Source: Hydractinia symbiolongicarpus (lineage: Eukaryota > Cnidaria > Hydrozoa > Anthoathecata > Hydractiniidae). From it: a DNA stretch of 64,000 bases. The notes under the pieces were generated by a model. It was not told where the DNA came from, ran no database searches, and saw only the letters and a list, made by a program, of their open reading frames with translations. Below, one piece after another: positions 49,809-62,684 of this stretch; position 1 is the first letter of the stretch, and each line of letters starts with the position of its first letter. Position numbers and translations under genes: made by a program. The stretch spans positions 6,756,001 through 6,820,000 of the forward strand of contig NC_079881.1 in assembly GCF_029227915.1 (NCBI RefSeq). Direction: 5' to 3'.

Positions 49809-50414
49809 ATACGAATCATCTAAAATATTTAGGGAACAACTTGTTTAAAGTCTTACGTGAAATATCTATCACACAGAACACAAAAAATGTTGTTTTTTCT
49901 TCAAAACATTCATAACATGTATGTTGGATATTATTTCTTGAATTGTCAAGTCAACCATACAATCCAAGCCACGAAAAAGCTCAACCAAAATATTTTTTAG
50001 CAATTGTCAGTTGATTGGTTATTACCCTTTACAATAGAATATAGTCTAATGCACAAATTTGCGATAATCAATTTGGCCTGTGCGGGAGTTTAACCTGCGA
50101 CATCTCGCACCAGAAGCGAGAATCATATTAATAGACCAACAGGCCAGGATATCATTGAAACCTCCGATTGTGTCATTATATGGAGGGAGGATTACTGAAT
50201 TTTTGTAGGAAAGAGGTTACAAATAGCTTCCTCGTGGGCAATGCATCAGACAAATCGGAGTGTAATGTTGATTTGTAAAAATGTAAAGTAACATTTTTGA
50301 AACGAATCCATAAAGCAACTCTGTCAAGAATTCATTTCGAGAATCGTCATTCCAGAGATAGTAAATGCTTCACCGAAGCTTATGACACTTACCAATTATG
50401 TGTGATATTTAGTT

Positions 50415-50486
50415 GGGCCAGTCCGGGAGTTGAACCCCGGACCTCTGGCACCCTAATCGACAATCATGTCACTATACCAACAGGCC
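50415..50486 (-). pseudogene. tRNA-Pro(AGG) pseudogene, defective family
   Basis: Adds C12 to A (CTATACC), G27 (TCGACAATC) and a T-stem change (GAACCCCGG). Confidence 0.8.
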
Positions 50487-51083
50487 ATAGGAATCGTCTA
50501 AAATATTTAGGGAACAACTTGTTCAAACTCTTACGTGAAATATCCATCACACAGAACACAAAAAATGTTGCTTTTTCTTCAAAACATTCATAACATGAAT
50601 GTTGGATATTATTTCTTGAATTGACAAGACAACCATACAATCCAAGGCACGAAAAAGCTCAACCAAAATATTTTTCAGCAATTGTCAGTTGATTGGTTAT
50701 TACCCTTTACAGTAAAACATAGTCTTATGTACAAATTTGCGATAAGCAATTGGGCCTGTGCGGGAGTTTTACCTGCGACATCTCGCACCAGAAGCGAGAA
50801 GAATCATATTAATAGACCAACAGGCCAGGATATCATTGAAACCTCCGATTGTGTAATTATGTGCAGAGAAGATTACTGAAAATTTGTAGGAAAGAGGTTA
50901 CAAATAGCTTCCTGGTGGGCAATGCATATAGACAAATCGGAGTGTAAAGTTGATTTGTAAAATTGTAAAGTAACATTTTTGAAACGAATCCATAAAACAA
51001 CTCCGTCAAGTATCATCATTCCAGAGATAATAAATGCTTCACCGAAGCTTATGACACTTAAGAATTATGTGTGATTTGTAGTT

Positions 51084-51155
51084 GGGCCAGTCTGGGAGTT
51101 GAACCCGGGACCTCTGGCACCCTAATCGAGAATCATGTCACTAGACAAACAGGCC
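51084..51155 (-). pseudogene. tRNA-Pro(AGG) pseudogene, defective family
   Basis: As 31489 with AGACAAACAGG at the 5' end. Confidence 0.73.
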
Positions 51156-51761
51156 ATAGGAATCGTCTAAAATATTTAGGGAACAATTTTGCAAGGTCTT
51201 ACGTGAAATATCCATCACATAGAACACAAAAAATGCTGTTTTTTTTTCAAAACATTCATAATATGAATGTTGGATATTATTTCTTGAATTGTCAAGACAA
51301 CCATACAATCCAAGCCACGAAAAAGCTCAACCAAAATATTCTTCAGCAATTGTCAGTTGATTGGTTATTACCCTTTACAGTAGAATATAGCCTTATGCAC
51401 AAATTTGCGATAAGCAATTGGGCCTGTGCGGGAGTTTAACCTCCGACATCTCGCACCAGAAGCGAGAATCATACTAATAGACCAACAAGCCAGGATATCA
51501 TTGAAACCTCCGATTGTGTCATTATATGGAGGGAGGATTACTGAATATTTGTAGGAAACAGGTTACAAATAGCTTCCTCGTGGGCAATGCATACAGACAA
51601 ATCGGAGTGTAATGTTGATTTGTAAAAATGTAAATTAACATTTTTGAAACGAATCCAGAAAGCAACTCTGTCAAGAATTCATTTCGAGAATCGTCATTCC
51701 AGAGATAGTAAATGCTTCACCGAAGCTTATGACACTTACCAATTATGTGAGATTGTCAGTT

Positions 51762-51833
51762 GGGCCTGTCCGGGAGTTGAACCCGGGACCTCTCGCACCC
51801 TAAGCGAGACTCATGCCACTAGACCAACAGGCC
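51762..51833 (-). tRNA. tRNA-Pro(AGG), G10-G25 mismatch
   Basis: GAGACTCATG changes position 25 to G; T stem intact, unlike 34185. Confidence 0.74.
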
Positions 51834-52097
51834 ATAGGAATAGTCTAAAATATTTAGGGAACAATTGTGCAAGGTCTTACGTGAAATATCCATCACATAG
51901 AACACAAAAAATGCTGGTTTTTTTTCAAAACATTCATAATATGAATGTTGGATATTATTTCTTGAATTGTCAAGACAACCATACAATCCAAGCCACGAAA
52001 AAGCTCAACCAAAATATTCTTCAGCAATTGTCAGTTGATTGGTTATTACCCTTTACAGTAGAATATAGCCTTATGCACAAATTTGCGATAAGTAATT

Positions 52098-52168
52098 GGC
52101 CTGTGCGGGAGTTTAACCTGCGACATCTCGCACCTGAAGCGAGAATCATACTAATAGGCCAACAGGCC
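52098..52168 (-). pseudogene. Type-2 relic, 71 bp, one G lost at the 3' end
   Basis: AATTGGCCTG replaces AATTGGGCCTG. The lost base removes the in-frame stop on the plus strand, which is why an unusually long but meaningless open frame crosses this point. Confidence 0.7.
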
Positions 52169-52438
52169 AGGATATCATTAAAACCTCCGATTGTGTAATT
52201 ATGTGCAGAGAAGATTACTGAAAATTTGTAGGAAAGAGGTTACAAATAGCTTCCTCGTGGGCAATGCATACAGAAAAATCGGAGTGTAATGTTGATTTGT
52301 AAAAATGTAAAGTAACATTTTTGAAACGAATCCATAAAGCAACTCTGTCAAGAATTCATTTCGAGAATCGTCATTCCAGAGATAGTAAATGCTTCACCGA
52401 AGCTTATGACACTTACCAATTATGTGTGATTTGTAGTC

Positions 52439-52510
52439 GGGCCTGTCCGGGAGTTGAAACCGGGACCTCTCGCACCCCAAGCGAGAATCATGTCACTAGA
52501 CCAACAGGCC
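52439..52510 (-). pseudogene. tRNA-Pro(GGG)-like pseudogene
   Basis: GGG family with G19 changed to A, so both the G19-C56 contact and G53-C61 are lost. Confidence 0.55.
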
Positions 52511-53114
52511 ATAGGAATCGTCTAAAATATTTAGGGAACAATTTGTTCAAGGTCTTACGTGAAATATCCATCACACAGAACACAAAAATGTTATTTTTTC
52601 GAAAAAACAATCATAACATGAATGTTGGATATTATTTCTTGAATTGTCAATTTAACCATACAATCCAAGCCACGAAAAAGCTCAACCAAAATATTTTTCA
52701 GCAATTGTCAGTTGATTGGTTATTACCCTTTTCAGTAGAATATAGCCTTATGCACAAATTTGCGATAAGCAATTGGGCCTGTGCGGGAGTTTAACCTGCG
52801 ACATCTCGCACCAGAAGCGAGAATCATACTAATAGACCAACAGGCCAGGATATCATTGAAACCTCCGATTGTGTCATTATATGGAGGGAGGATTAATGAA
52901 TATTTGTAGGAAAGAGGTTACAAATAGCTTCCTCGTGGGCAATGCATACAGACAAATCGGAGTGTAATGTTGATTTGGAAAAATGTAAAGTAACATTTTT
53001 GAAACGAATCCATAAAGCAACTCTGTCAAGAATTCATTTCGAGAATCGTCATTCCAGAGATAGTAAATGCTTCACCCAATGCTTCACCTTACCAATTATG
53101 TGTGATTTTTAGTT

Positions 53115-53186
53115 GGGCCTGTCCGGGAGTTGAACCCGGGACCTCTCGCACCCTAAGCAAGAATCATACCACTAGACCAACAGGCC
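53115..53186 (-). tRNA. tRNA-Pro(AGG), one stem wobble
   Basis: T29-G41 wobble (TAAGCAAG); all else reference. Confidence 0.88.
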
Positions 53187-53780
53187 ATACGAATCATCTA
53201 AAAAATTTAGGCAACAACTTGTTCATGGTCTTACGTGAAATATCCATCACACAGAACACAAAAAATGTTGTTTTTTCTTCAAAACATTCATAACATGAAT
53301 GTTGGATATTATTTCTTGAATTGTCAAGTCAACCATACAATCCAAGCCACGAAAAAGCTCAACCAAAATATTTTTTAGCATTTGTCAGTTGATCGGTTAT
53401 TACCCTTTACAGTAGAACATAGTCTAATGCACAAATTTGCGATAATCAATTGGACCTGTGCGGGAGTTTAACCTGCGACATCTCGCACCAGAAGCGAGAA
53501 TCATACTAATAGACCAACACGCTAGGATATCATTGAAACCTCCGATTGTGTCATTATTTGCAGAGAGGATTACTGAATATTTGTAGGAAAGAGGTTACAA
53601 ATAGCTTCCTCGTGGGCAATGCACACAGACAAATTAGAGTGTAAAGTTGATTTGTAAAATTGTAAAGTAACATTTTTGAAACGAATCCATAAAACAACTC
53701 TGTCAAGAATCATCATTCCAGAGATAATAAATGCTTCACCGAAGCTTATGACACTTACGAATTATGTGTGATTTGTAGTT

Positions 53781-53852
53781 GGGCCAGTCTGGGAGTTGAA
53801 CCCGGGACCTCTGGCACCCTAATCGAGAATCATGTCACTAGACCAACAGGCC
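53781..53852 (-). pseudogene. tRNA-Pro(AGG) pseudogene, defective family
   Basis: As 31489. Confidence 0.72.
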
Positions 53853-54458
53853 ATAGGAATCGTCTAAAATATTTAGGGAACAATTGTGCAAGGTCTTACG
53901 TGAAATATCCATCACATAGAACACAAAAAATGCTGTTTTTTTTTCAAAACATTCATAATATGAATGTTGGATATTATTTCTTGAATTGTCAAGACAACCA
54001 TACAATCCAAGCCACGAAAAAGCTCAACCAAAATGTTCTTCAGCAATTGTCAGTTGATTGGTTATTACCCTTTACAGTAGAATATAGCCTTATGCACAAA
54101 TTTGCGATAAGCAATTGGGCCTGTGCGGGAGTTTAACCTGCGACATCTCGCACCAGAAGCGGAAATCATACTAATAGACCAACAGGCCAGGATATCATTG
54201 AAACCTCCGATTGTGTCATTATATGGAGGGAGGATTACTGAATATTTGTAGGAAACAGGTTACAAATAGCTTCCTCGTTGGCAATGCATACAGACAAATC
54301 GGAGTGTAATGTTGATTTGTAAAAATGTAAAGTAACATTTTTGAAACGAATCCATAAAGCAACTCTGTCAAGAATTCATTTCGAGAATCGTCATTCCAGA
54401 GATAGTAAATGCTTCACCGAAGCTTATGACACTTACCAATTATGTGTGATTGTTAGTT

Positions 54459-54530
54459 GGGCCTGTCCGGGAGTTGAACCCGGGACCTCTCGCACCCTAA
54501 GCGAGACTCATGCCACTAGACCAACAGGCC
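54459..54530 (-). tRNA. tRNA-Pro(AGG), G10-G25 mismatch
   Basis: As 51762. Confidence 0.74.
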
Positions 54531-55136
54531 ATAGGAATAGTCTAAAATATTTAGGGAACAATTGTGCAAGGTCTTACGTGAAATATCCATCACATAGAAC
54601 ACAAAAAATGCTGTTTTTTTTTCAAAACATTCATAATATGAATGTTGGATATTATTTCTTGAATTGTCAAGACAACCATACAATCCAAGCCACGAAAAAG
54701 CTCAACCAAAATATTCTTCAGCAATTCTCAGTTGATTGGTTATTACCCTTTACAGTAGAATATAGCCTTATGCACAAATTTGCGATAAGCACTTGGGCCT
54801 GTGCGGGAGTTTAACCTGCGACATCTCGCACCTGAAGCGAGAATCCTACTAATAGGCCAACAGGCCAGGATATCATTGAAACCTCCGATTGTGTAATTAT
54901 GTGCAGAGAAGATTACTGAAAATTTGTAGGAAAGAGGTTACAAATAGCTTCCTCGTGGGCAATGCATACAGACAAATCGGAGTGTAATGTTGATTTGTTA
55001 AAATGTAAAGTAACATTTTTGAAACGAATCCATAAAGCAACTCTGTCAAGAATTCATTTCAAGAATCTTCATTCCAGAGGTAGTAAATGCTTCACCGAAT
55101 CTTATGACACTTACCAATTATGTGTGATTTTTAGTT

Positions 55137-55208
55137 GGGCCTGTCCGGGAGTTGAACCCGGGACCTCTCTCACCCTAAGCGAGAATCATACCACTAGACC
55201 AACAGGCC
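55137..55208 (-). tRNA. tRNA-Pro(AGG), G30-A40 mismatch
   Basis: As 34863. Confidence 0.74.
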
Positions 55209-55815
55209 ATACGAATCATCTAAAATATTTATGGAACAACTTGTTTAAAGTCTTACGTGAAATATCTATCACACAGAACACAAAAAATGTTGTTTTTTCT
55301 TCAAAACATTCATAACATGAATGTTGGATATTATTTCTTGAATTGTCAAGTCAACCATACAATCCAAGCCACGAAAAAGCTCAACCAAAATATTTTTTAG
55401 CAATTGTCAGTTGATTGGTTATTACCCTTTACAATAGAATATAGTCTAATGCACAAATTTGCGATAATCAATTGGGCCTGTGCGGGAGTTTAACCTGCGA
55501 CATCTCGCACCAGAAGCGAGAATCATATTATTAGACCAACAGGCCAGGATATCATTGAAACCTCCGATTGTGTCATTATATGGAGGGAGGATTACTGAAT
55601 ATTTGTAGGAAAGAGGTTACAAATAGCTTCCTCGTGGGCAATGCATACAGACAAATCGGAGTGTAATGTTGATTTGTAAAAATGTAAAGTAATATTTTTG
55701 AAACGAATCCATAAAGCAACTCTGTCAAGAATTCATTTCGAGAATCGTCATTCCATAGATAGTAAATGCTTCACCGAAGCTTATGACACTTACCAATTAT
55801 GTGTGATATTTAGTT

Positions 55816-55887
55816 GGGCCTGTCCGGGAGTTGAACCCCGGACCTCTGGCACCCTAATCGACAATCATGTCACTATACCAACAGGCC
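55816..55887 (-). pseudogene. tRNA-Pro(AGG) pseudogene, re-paired acceptor
   Basis: As 50415 but with CCTGT at the 3' acceptor, so the acceptor pairs. D and anticodon stems stay broken. Confidence 0.75.
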
Positions 55888-56497
55888 ATAGGAATCGTCT
55901 AAAATATTTAGGGAACAACTTGTTCAAAGTCTTACGTGAAATATCCATCACACAGAACACAAAAAATGTTGCTTTTTCTTCAAAACATTCATAACATGAG
56001 TGTTGGATATTATTTCTTGAATTGACAAGACAACCATACAATCCAAGCCACGAAAAAGCTCAACCAAAATATTTTTCAGCAATTGTCAGTTGATTGGTTA
56101 TTACCCTTTACAGTAGAACATAGTCTTATGTACAAATTTGCTATAAGCAATTTGGCCTGTGCGGGAGTTTTACCTGCGACATCTCGCACCAGAAGCGAGA
56201 AGAATCATATTAATAGACCAACAGGCCAGGATATCATTGAAACCTTCGATTGTGTAATTATGTGCAGAGAAGATTACTGAAAATTTGTAGGAAAGAGGTT
56301 GCAAATAGCTTCCTGGTGGGCAATGCATATAGACAAATCAGAGTGTAAAGTTGATTTGTAAAATTGTAAAGTAACATTTTTGAAACAAATCCATAAAACA
56401 ACTCTGTCAAGTATTCATTTCGAGAATCGTTATTCCAGAGATAGTAAATGCTTCACCGAAGTTTATGACACTTACCAATTATGTGTGATTTGTAGTT

Positions 56498-56569
56498 GGG
56501 CCTGTCCAGGAGTTGAAACCGGCACCTCTCGCACCCCAAGCGAGAATCATGCCACTAGACCAACAGGCC
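56498..56569 (-). tRNA. tRNA-Pro(GGG)-like, extra changes
   Basis: GGG family with a G51-T63 wobble and C48 changed to G. Confidence 0.52.
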
Positions 56570-57176
56570 ATAGGAATCGTCTAAAATATTTAGGGAACAA
56601 CTTGTTCAAGGTCTTACGTGAAATATCCATCACACAGAACACAAAAAATGTTGTTTTTTCTTCAAAACATTCATAACATGAATGTTGGATATTATTTCTT
56701 GAATTGTCAAGTCAACCATACAATCCAAGCCACGAAAAAGCTCAACCAAAATATTTTTTAGCATTTGTCAGTTGATCGGTTATTACCCTTTACAGTAGAA
56801 CATAGTCTAATGCACAAATTTGCGATAATCAATTGGACCTGTGCGGGAGTTTAACCTGCGACATCTCGCACCTGAAGCGAGAATCATACTAATAGGCCAA
56901 CAGGCCAGGATATCATTAAAACCTCCGATTGTGTAATTATGTGCAGAGAAGATTACTGAAAATTTGTAGGAAAGAGGTTACAAATAGCTTCCTCGTGGGC
57001 AATGCATACAGACAAATCGGAGTGTATTGTTGATTTGTAAAAATGTAAAGTAACATTTTTGAAACGAATCCATAAAGCAACTCTGTCAAGAATTCATTTC
57101 GAGAATCCTCATTCCAGAGATAGTAAATGCTTCACCGAAGCTTATGACACTTACCAACTATGTGTGATTTGTAGTT

Positions 57177-57248
57177 GGGCCTGTCCGGGAGTTGAAACCG
57201 GGATCTCTCGCACACCAAGCGAGAATCATGCCACTAGACCAACAGGCC
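57177..57248 (-). pseudogene. tRNA-Pro-derived, GGT anticodon
   Basis: CACACCAAGCG changes the GGG loop to TTGGTGT (GGT, threonine). Also T53-C61 and a variable-loop change (GGATCTC). Confidence 0.58.
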
Positions 57249-57855
57249 ATAGGAATCATCTAAAATATTTATGGAACAACTTGTTTAAAGTCTTACGTGA
57301 AATATCTATCACACAGAACACAAAAAATGTTGTTTTTTCTTCAAAACATTCATAACATGAATGTTGGATATTATTTCTTGAATTGTCAAGTCAACCATAC
57401 AATCCAAGCCACGAAAAAGCTCAACCAAAATATTTTTTAGCAATTGTCAGTTGATTGGTTATTACCCTTTACAATAGAATATAGTCTAATGCACAAATTT
57501 GCGATAATCAATTGGGCCTGTGCGGGAGTTTAACCTGCGACATCTCGCACCAGAAGCGAGAATCATATTATTAGACCAACAGGCCAGGATATCATTGAAA
57601 CCTCCGATTGTGTCATTATATGGAGGGAGGATTACTGAATATTTGTAGGAAAGAGGTTACAAATAGCTTCCTCGTGGGCAATGCATACAGACAAATCGGA
57701 GTGTAATGTTGATTTGTAAAAATGTAAAGTAATATTTTTGAAACGAATCCATAAAGCAACTCTGTCAAGAATTCATTTCGAGAATCGTCATTCCATAGAT
57801 AGTAAATGCTTCACCGAAGCTTATGACACTTACCAATTATGTGTGATATTTAGTT

Positions 57856-57927
57856 GGGCCTGTCCGGGAGTTGAACCCCGGACCTCTGGCACCCTAATCG
57901 ACAATCATGTCACTATACCAACAGGCC
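57856..57927 (-). pseudogene. tRNA-Pro(AGG) pseudogene, re-paired acceptor
   Basis: Exact copy of 55816 in the 2,040-bp duplication. Confidence 0.75.
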
Positions 57928-58537
57928 ATAGGAATCGTCTAAAATATTTAGGGAACAACTTGTTCAAAGTCTTACGTGAAATATCCATCACACAGAACAC
58001 AAAAAATGTTGCTTTTTCTTCAAAACATTCATAACATGAGTGTTGGATATTATTTCTTGAATTGACAAGACAACCATACAATCCAAGCCACGAAAAAGCT
58101 CAACCAAAATATTTTTCAGCAATTGTCAGTTGATTGGTTATTACCCTTTACAGTAGAACATAGTCTTATGTACAAATTTGCTATAAGCAATTTGGCCTGT
58201 GCGGGAGTTTTACCTGCGACATCTCGCACCAGAAGCGAGAAGAATCATATTAATAGACCAACAGGCCAGGATATCATTGAAACCTTCGATTGTGTAATTA
58301 TGTGCAGAGAAGATTACTGAAAATTTGTAGGAAAGAGGTTGCAAATAGCTTCCTGGTGGGCAATGCATATAGACAAATCAGAGTGTAAAGTTGATTTGTA
58401 AAATTGTAAAGTAACATTTTTGAAACAAATCCATAAAACAACTCTGTCAAGTATTCATTTCGAGAATCGTTATTCCAGAGATAGTAAATGCTTCACCGAA
58501 GTTTATGACACTTACCAATTATGTGTGATTTGTAGTT

Positions 58538-58609
58538 GGGCCTGTCCAGGAGTTGAAACCGGCACCTCTCGCACCCCAAGCGAGAATCATGCCACTAGAC
58601 CAACAGGCC
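58538..58609 (-). tRNA. tRNA-Pro(GGG)-like, extra changes
   Basis: Exact copy of 56498. Confidence 0.52.
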
Positions 58610-59216
58610 ATAGGAATCGTCTAAAATATTTAGGGAACAACTTGTTCAAGGTCTTACGTGAAATATCCATCACACAGAACACAAAAAATGTTGTTTTTTC
58701 TTCAAAACATTCATAACATGAATGTTGGATATTATTTCTTGAATTGTCAAGTCAACCATACAATCCAAGCCACGAAAAAGCTCAACCAAAATATTTTTTA
58801 GCATTTGTCAGTTGATCGGTTATTACCCTTTACAGTAGAACATAGTCTAATGCACAAATTTGCGATAATCAATTGGACCTGTGCGGGAGTTTAACCTGCG
58901 ACATCTCGCACCTGAAGCGAGAATCATACTAATAGGCCAACAGGCCAGGATATCATTAAAACCTCCGATTGTGTAATTATGTGCAGAGAAGATTACTGAA
59001 AATTTGTAGGAAAGAGGTTACAAATAGCTTCCTCGTGGGCAATGCATACAGACAAATCGGAGTGTATTGTTGATTTGTAAAAATGTAAAGTAACATTTTT
59101 GAAACGAATCCATAAAGCAACTCTGTCAAGAATTCATTTCGAGAATCCTCATTCCAGAGATAGTAAATGCTTCACCGAAGCTTATGACACTTACCAACTA
59201 TGTGTGATTTGTAGTT

Positions 59217-59288
59217 GGGCCTGTCCGGGAGTTGAAACCGGGATCTCTCGCACACCAAGCGAGAATCATGCCACTAGACCAACAGGCC
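59217..59288 (-). pseudogene. tRNA-Pro-derived, GGT anticodon
   Basis: Exact copy of 57177. Confidence 0.58.
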
Positions 59289-59894
59289 ATAGGAATCGTC
59301 TAAAATATTTAGGGAACAACTTGTTCAAGGTCTTACGTGAAATATCCATCACACAGAACACAAAAATGTTATTTTTTCGAAAAAACAATCATAACATGAA
59401 TGTTGGATATTATTTCTTGAATTGTCAATTCAACCATACAATCCAAGCCACGAAAAAGCTCAACCAAAATATTTTTCAGCAATTGTCAGTTGATTGGTTA
59501 TTACCCTTTACAGTAGAATATAGCCTTATACACAAATTTGCGATAAGCAATTGGGCCTGTGCGGGAGTTTAACCTGCGACATCTCGCACCAGAAGCGAGA
59601 ATCATACTAATAGACCAACATGCCAGGATATCATTGAAACCTCCGATTGTGTCATTATATGGAGGGAGGATTACTGAATATTTGTAGGAAAGAGGTTACA
59701 AATAGCTTCCTCGTGGGCAATGCATACAGACAAATCGGAGTGTAATGTTGATTTGTTAAAATGTAAAGTAACATTTTTGAAACGAATCCATAAAGCAACT
59801 CTGTCAAGAATTCATTTCAAGAATCTTCATTCCAGAGATAGTAAATGCTTCACCGAATCTTATGACACTTACCAATTATGTGTGATTTTTAGTT

Positions 59895-59966
59895 GGGCCT
59901 GGCTGGGAGTTGAACCCGGGACCTCTCTCACCCTAAGCGAGAATCATACCACTAGACCAACAGGCC
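59895..59966 (-). pseudogene. tRNA-Pro(AGG) pseudogene
   Basis: T7-C66, C50-A64 and G30-A40. Confidence 0.65.
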
Positions 59967-60572
59967 ATACGAATCATCTAAAATATTTAGGGAACAACTT
60001 GTTTAAAGTCTTACGTGAAATATCTATCACACAGAACACAAAAATGTTATTTTTTCGAAAAAACAATCATAACATGAATGTTGGATATTATTTCTTGAAT
60101 TGTCAATTCAACCATACAATCCAAGCCACGAAAAAGCTCAACCAAAATATTTTTCAGCAATTGTCAGTTGATTGGTTATTACCCTTTACAGTAGAATATA
60201 GCCTTATACACAAATTTGCGATAAGCAATTGGGCCTGTGCGGGAGTTTAACCTGCGACATCTCGCACCAGAAGCGAGAATCATACTAATAGACCAACATG
60301 CCAGGATATCATTGAAACCTCCGATTGTGTCATTATATGGAGGGAGGATTACTGAATATTTGTAGGAAAGAGGTTACAAATAGCTTCCTCGTGGGCAATG
60401 CATACAGACAAATCGGAGTGTAATGTTGATTTGTTAAAATGTAAAGTAACATTTTTGAAACGAATCCATAAAGCAACTCTGTCAAGAATTCATTTCAAGA
60501 ATCTTCATTCCAGAGATAGTAAATGCTTCACCGAATCTTATGACACTTACCAATTATGTGTGATTTTTAGTT

Positions 60573-60644
60573 GGGCCTGGCTGGGAGTTGAACCCGGGAC
60601 CTCTCTCACCCTAAGCGAGAATCATACCACTAGACCAACAGGCC
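60573..60644 (-). pseudogene. tRNA-Pro(AGG) pseudogene
   Basis: Exact copy of 59895, one unit (678 bp) on. Confidence 0.65.
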
Positions 60645-61251
60645 ATACGAATCATCTAAAATATTTAGGGAACAACTTGTTTAAAGTCTTACGTGAAATA
60701 TCTATCACACAGAACACAAAAAATGTTGTTTTTTCTTCAAAACGAACATAACATGAATGTTGGATATTATTTCTTGAATTTTCAAGTCAACCATACAATC
60801 CAAGCCACGAAAAAGCTCAACCAAATTATTTTTTAGCAATTGTCAGTTGATTGGTTATTACCCTTTACAATAGAATATAGTCTAATGCACAAATTTGCGA
60901 TAATCAATTGGGCCTGTGCGGGAGTTTAACCTGCGACATCTCGCACCAGAAGCGAGAATCATATTATAAGACCAACAGGCCAGGATATCATTGAAACCTC
61001 CGATTGTGTCATTATATGGAGGGAGGATTACTGAATATTTGTAGGAAAGAGGTTACAAATAGCTTCCTCGTGGGCAATGCATACAGACAAATCGGAGTGT
61101 AATGTTGATTTGTAAAAATGTAAAGTAACATTTTTGAAACGAATCCATAAAGCAACTCTGTCAAGAATTCATTTCGAGAATCGTCATTCCAGAGATAGTA
61201 AATGCTTCACCGAAGCTTATGACACTTACCAATTATGTGTGATATTTAGTT

Positions 61252-61323
61252 GGGCCTGTCCGGGAGTTGAACCCCGGACCTCTGGCACCCTAATCGACAA
61301 TCATGTCACTATACCAACAGGCC
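61252..61323 (-). pseudogene. tRNA-Pro(AGG) pseudogene, re-paired acceptor
   Basis: As 55816. Confidence 0.75.
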
Positions 61324-61933
61324 ATAGGAATCGTCTAAAATATTTAGGGAACAACTTGTTCAAAGTCTTACGTGAAATATCCATCACACAGAACACAAAA
61401 AATGTTGCTTTTTCTTCAAAACATTCATAACATGAGTGTTGGATATTATTTCTTGAATTGACAAGACAACCATACAATCCAAGGCACGAAAAAGCTCAAC
61501 CAAAATATTTTTCAGCAATTGTCAGTTGATTGGTTATTACCCTTTACAGTAGAACATAGTCTTATGTACAAATTTGCTATAAGCAATTGGGCCTGTGCGG
61601 GAGTTTTACCTGCGACATCTTGCACCAGAAGCGAGAAGAATCATATTAATAGACCAACAGGCCAGGATATCATTGAAACCTCCGATTGTGTAATTATGTG
61701 CAGAGAAGATTACTGAAAATTTGTAGGAAAGAGGTTACAAATAGCTTCCTGGTGGGCAATGCATATAGACAAATCGGAGTGTAAAGTTGATTTGGAAAAT
61801 TGTAAAGTAACATTTTTGAAACGAACCCATAAAACAACTCTGTCAAGTATTCATTTCGAGAATCGTTATTCCAGAGATAGTAAATGCTTCACCGAAGTTT
61901 ATGACACTTACCAATTATGTGTGATTTGTAGTT

Positions 61934-62005
61934 GGGCCTGTCCAGGAGTTGAAACCGGCACCTCTCGCACCCTAAGCAAGAATCATACCACTAGACCAAC
62001 AGGCC
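61934..62005 (-). pseudogene. Mosaic tRNA-Pro(AGG), junction at the anticodon
   Basis: The T-arm half matches the GGG copy at 56498 (CCAGGAGTTGAAACCGGCACC region), and the D-arm half matches the AGG copy at 53115 (TAAGCAAGAATC). T53-C61 is lost; the anticodon is AGG. Confidence 0.65.
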
Positions 62006-62612
62006 ATACGAATCATCTAAAAAATTTAGGCAACAACTTGTTCATGGTCTTACGTGAAATATCCATCACACAGAACACAAAAAATGTTGTTTTTTCTTCA
62101 AAACATTCATAACATGAATGTTGGATATTATTTCTTGAATTGTCAAGTCAACCATACAATCCAAGCCACGAAAAAGCTCAACCAAAATATTTTTTAGCAT
62201 TTGTCAGTTGATCGGTTATTACCCTTTACAGTAGAACATAGTCTAATGCACAAATTTGCGATAATCAATTGGACCTGTGCGGGAGTTTAACCTGCGACAT
62301 CTCGCACCAGAAGCGAGAATCATACTAATAGACCAACAGGCTAGGATATCATTGAAACCTCCGATTGTGTCATTATTTGCAGAGAGGATTACTGAATATT
62401 TGTAGGAAAGAGGTTACAAATAGCTTCCTAGTGGGCAATGCATACAGACAAATCGGAGTGTAATGTTGATTTGTAAAAATGTAAATTAACATTTTTGAAA
62501 CGAATCCATAAAGCAACTCTGTCAAGAATTCATTTCGAGAATCGTCATTCCAGAGATAGTAAATGCTTCACCGAAGCTTATGACACTTACCAATTATGTG
62601 TGATTGATAGTT

Positions 62613-62684
62613 GGGCCTGTCCGGGAGTTGAACCCGGGACCTCTCGCACGCTAAGCGAGAATCATGCCACTAGACCAACAGGCC
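62613..62684 (-). tRNA. tRNA-Pro-derived, AGC anticodon, stems intact
   Basis: CACGCTAAGCG turns AGG into AGC (alanine) by one change at position 36. All stems, T33 and loop residues are intact. The acceptor lacks the G3-T70 pair that alanyl-tRNA synthetase needs, so misreading rather than alanine delivery would be expected if it is expressed. Confidence 0.7.

Larger units (their letters stand above)
45894..55211 (-). repeat. Mixed units right of the large repeat
   Basis: Families seen elsewhere recur here in new order, including a mosaic type-1 locus at 47026. Type-2 relics start at 46020, 46685, 47362, 48040, 48718, 49395, 50074, 50752, 51420, 52098 (71 bp), 52775, 53452, 54117 and 54795. 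The copy at 50074 has A at position 73; the copy at 50752 has the 3-bp insertion described at 29802. Confidence 0.85.
55212..59291 (-). repeat. Perfect 2,040-bp (three-unit) tandem duplication
   Basis: The left copy, about 55212-57251, and the right copy, about 57252-59291, look identical base for base where I compared them, including private variants such as TATTATTAGACC and the GGCACC change in the tRNA at 56498/58538. Type-2 relics start at 55474, 56153 and 56835 and recur at 57514, 58193 and 58875. Left limit: TTTATGGAAC occurs at both 55229 and 57269 but not at 59309. Confidence 0.9.

Noticed and set aside
51644-52198. Longest open frame, 184 codons, plus strand
   Set aside because: It reads antisense through a type-1 and a type-2 tRNA locus and is long only because a 1-bp loss at 52097-52099 removes the usual stop. 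It contains VEPGTS, a typical antisense-tRNA translation.
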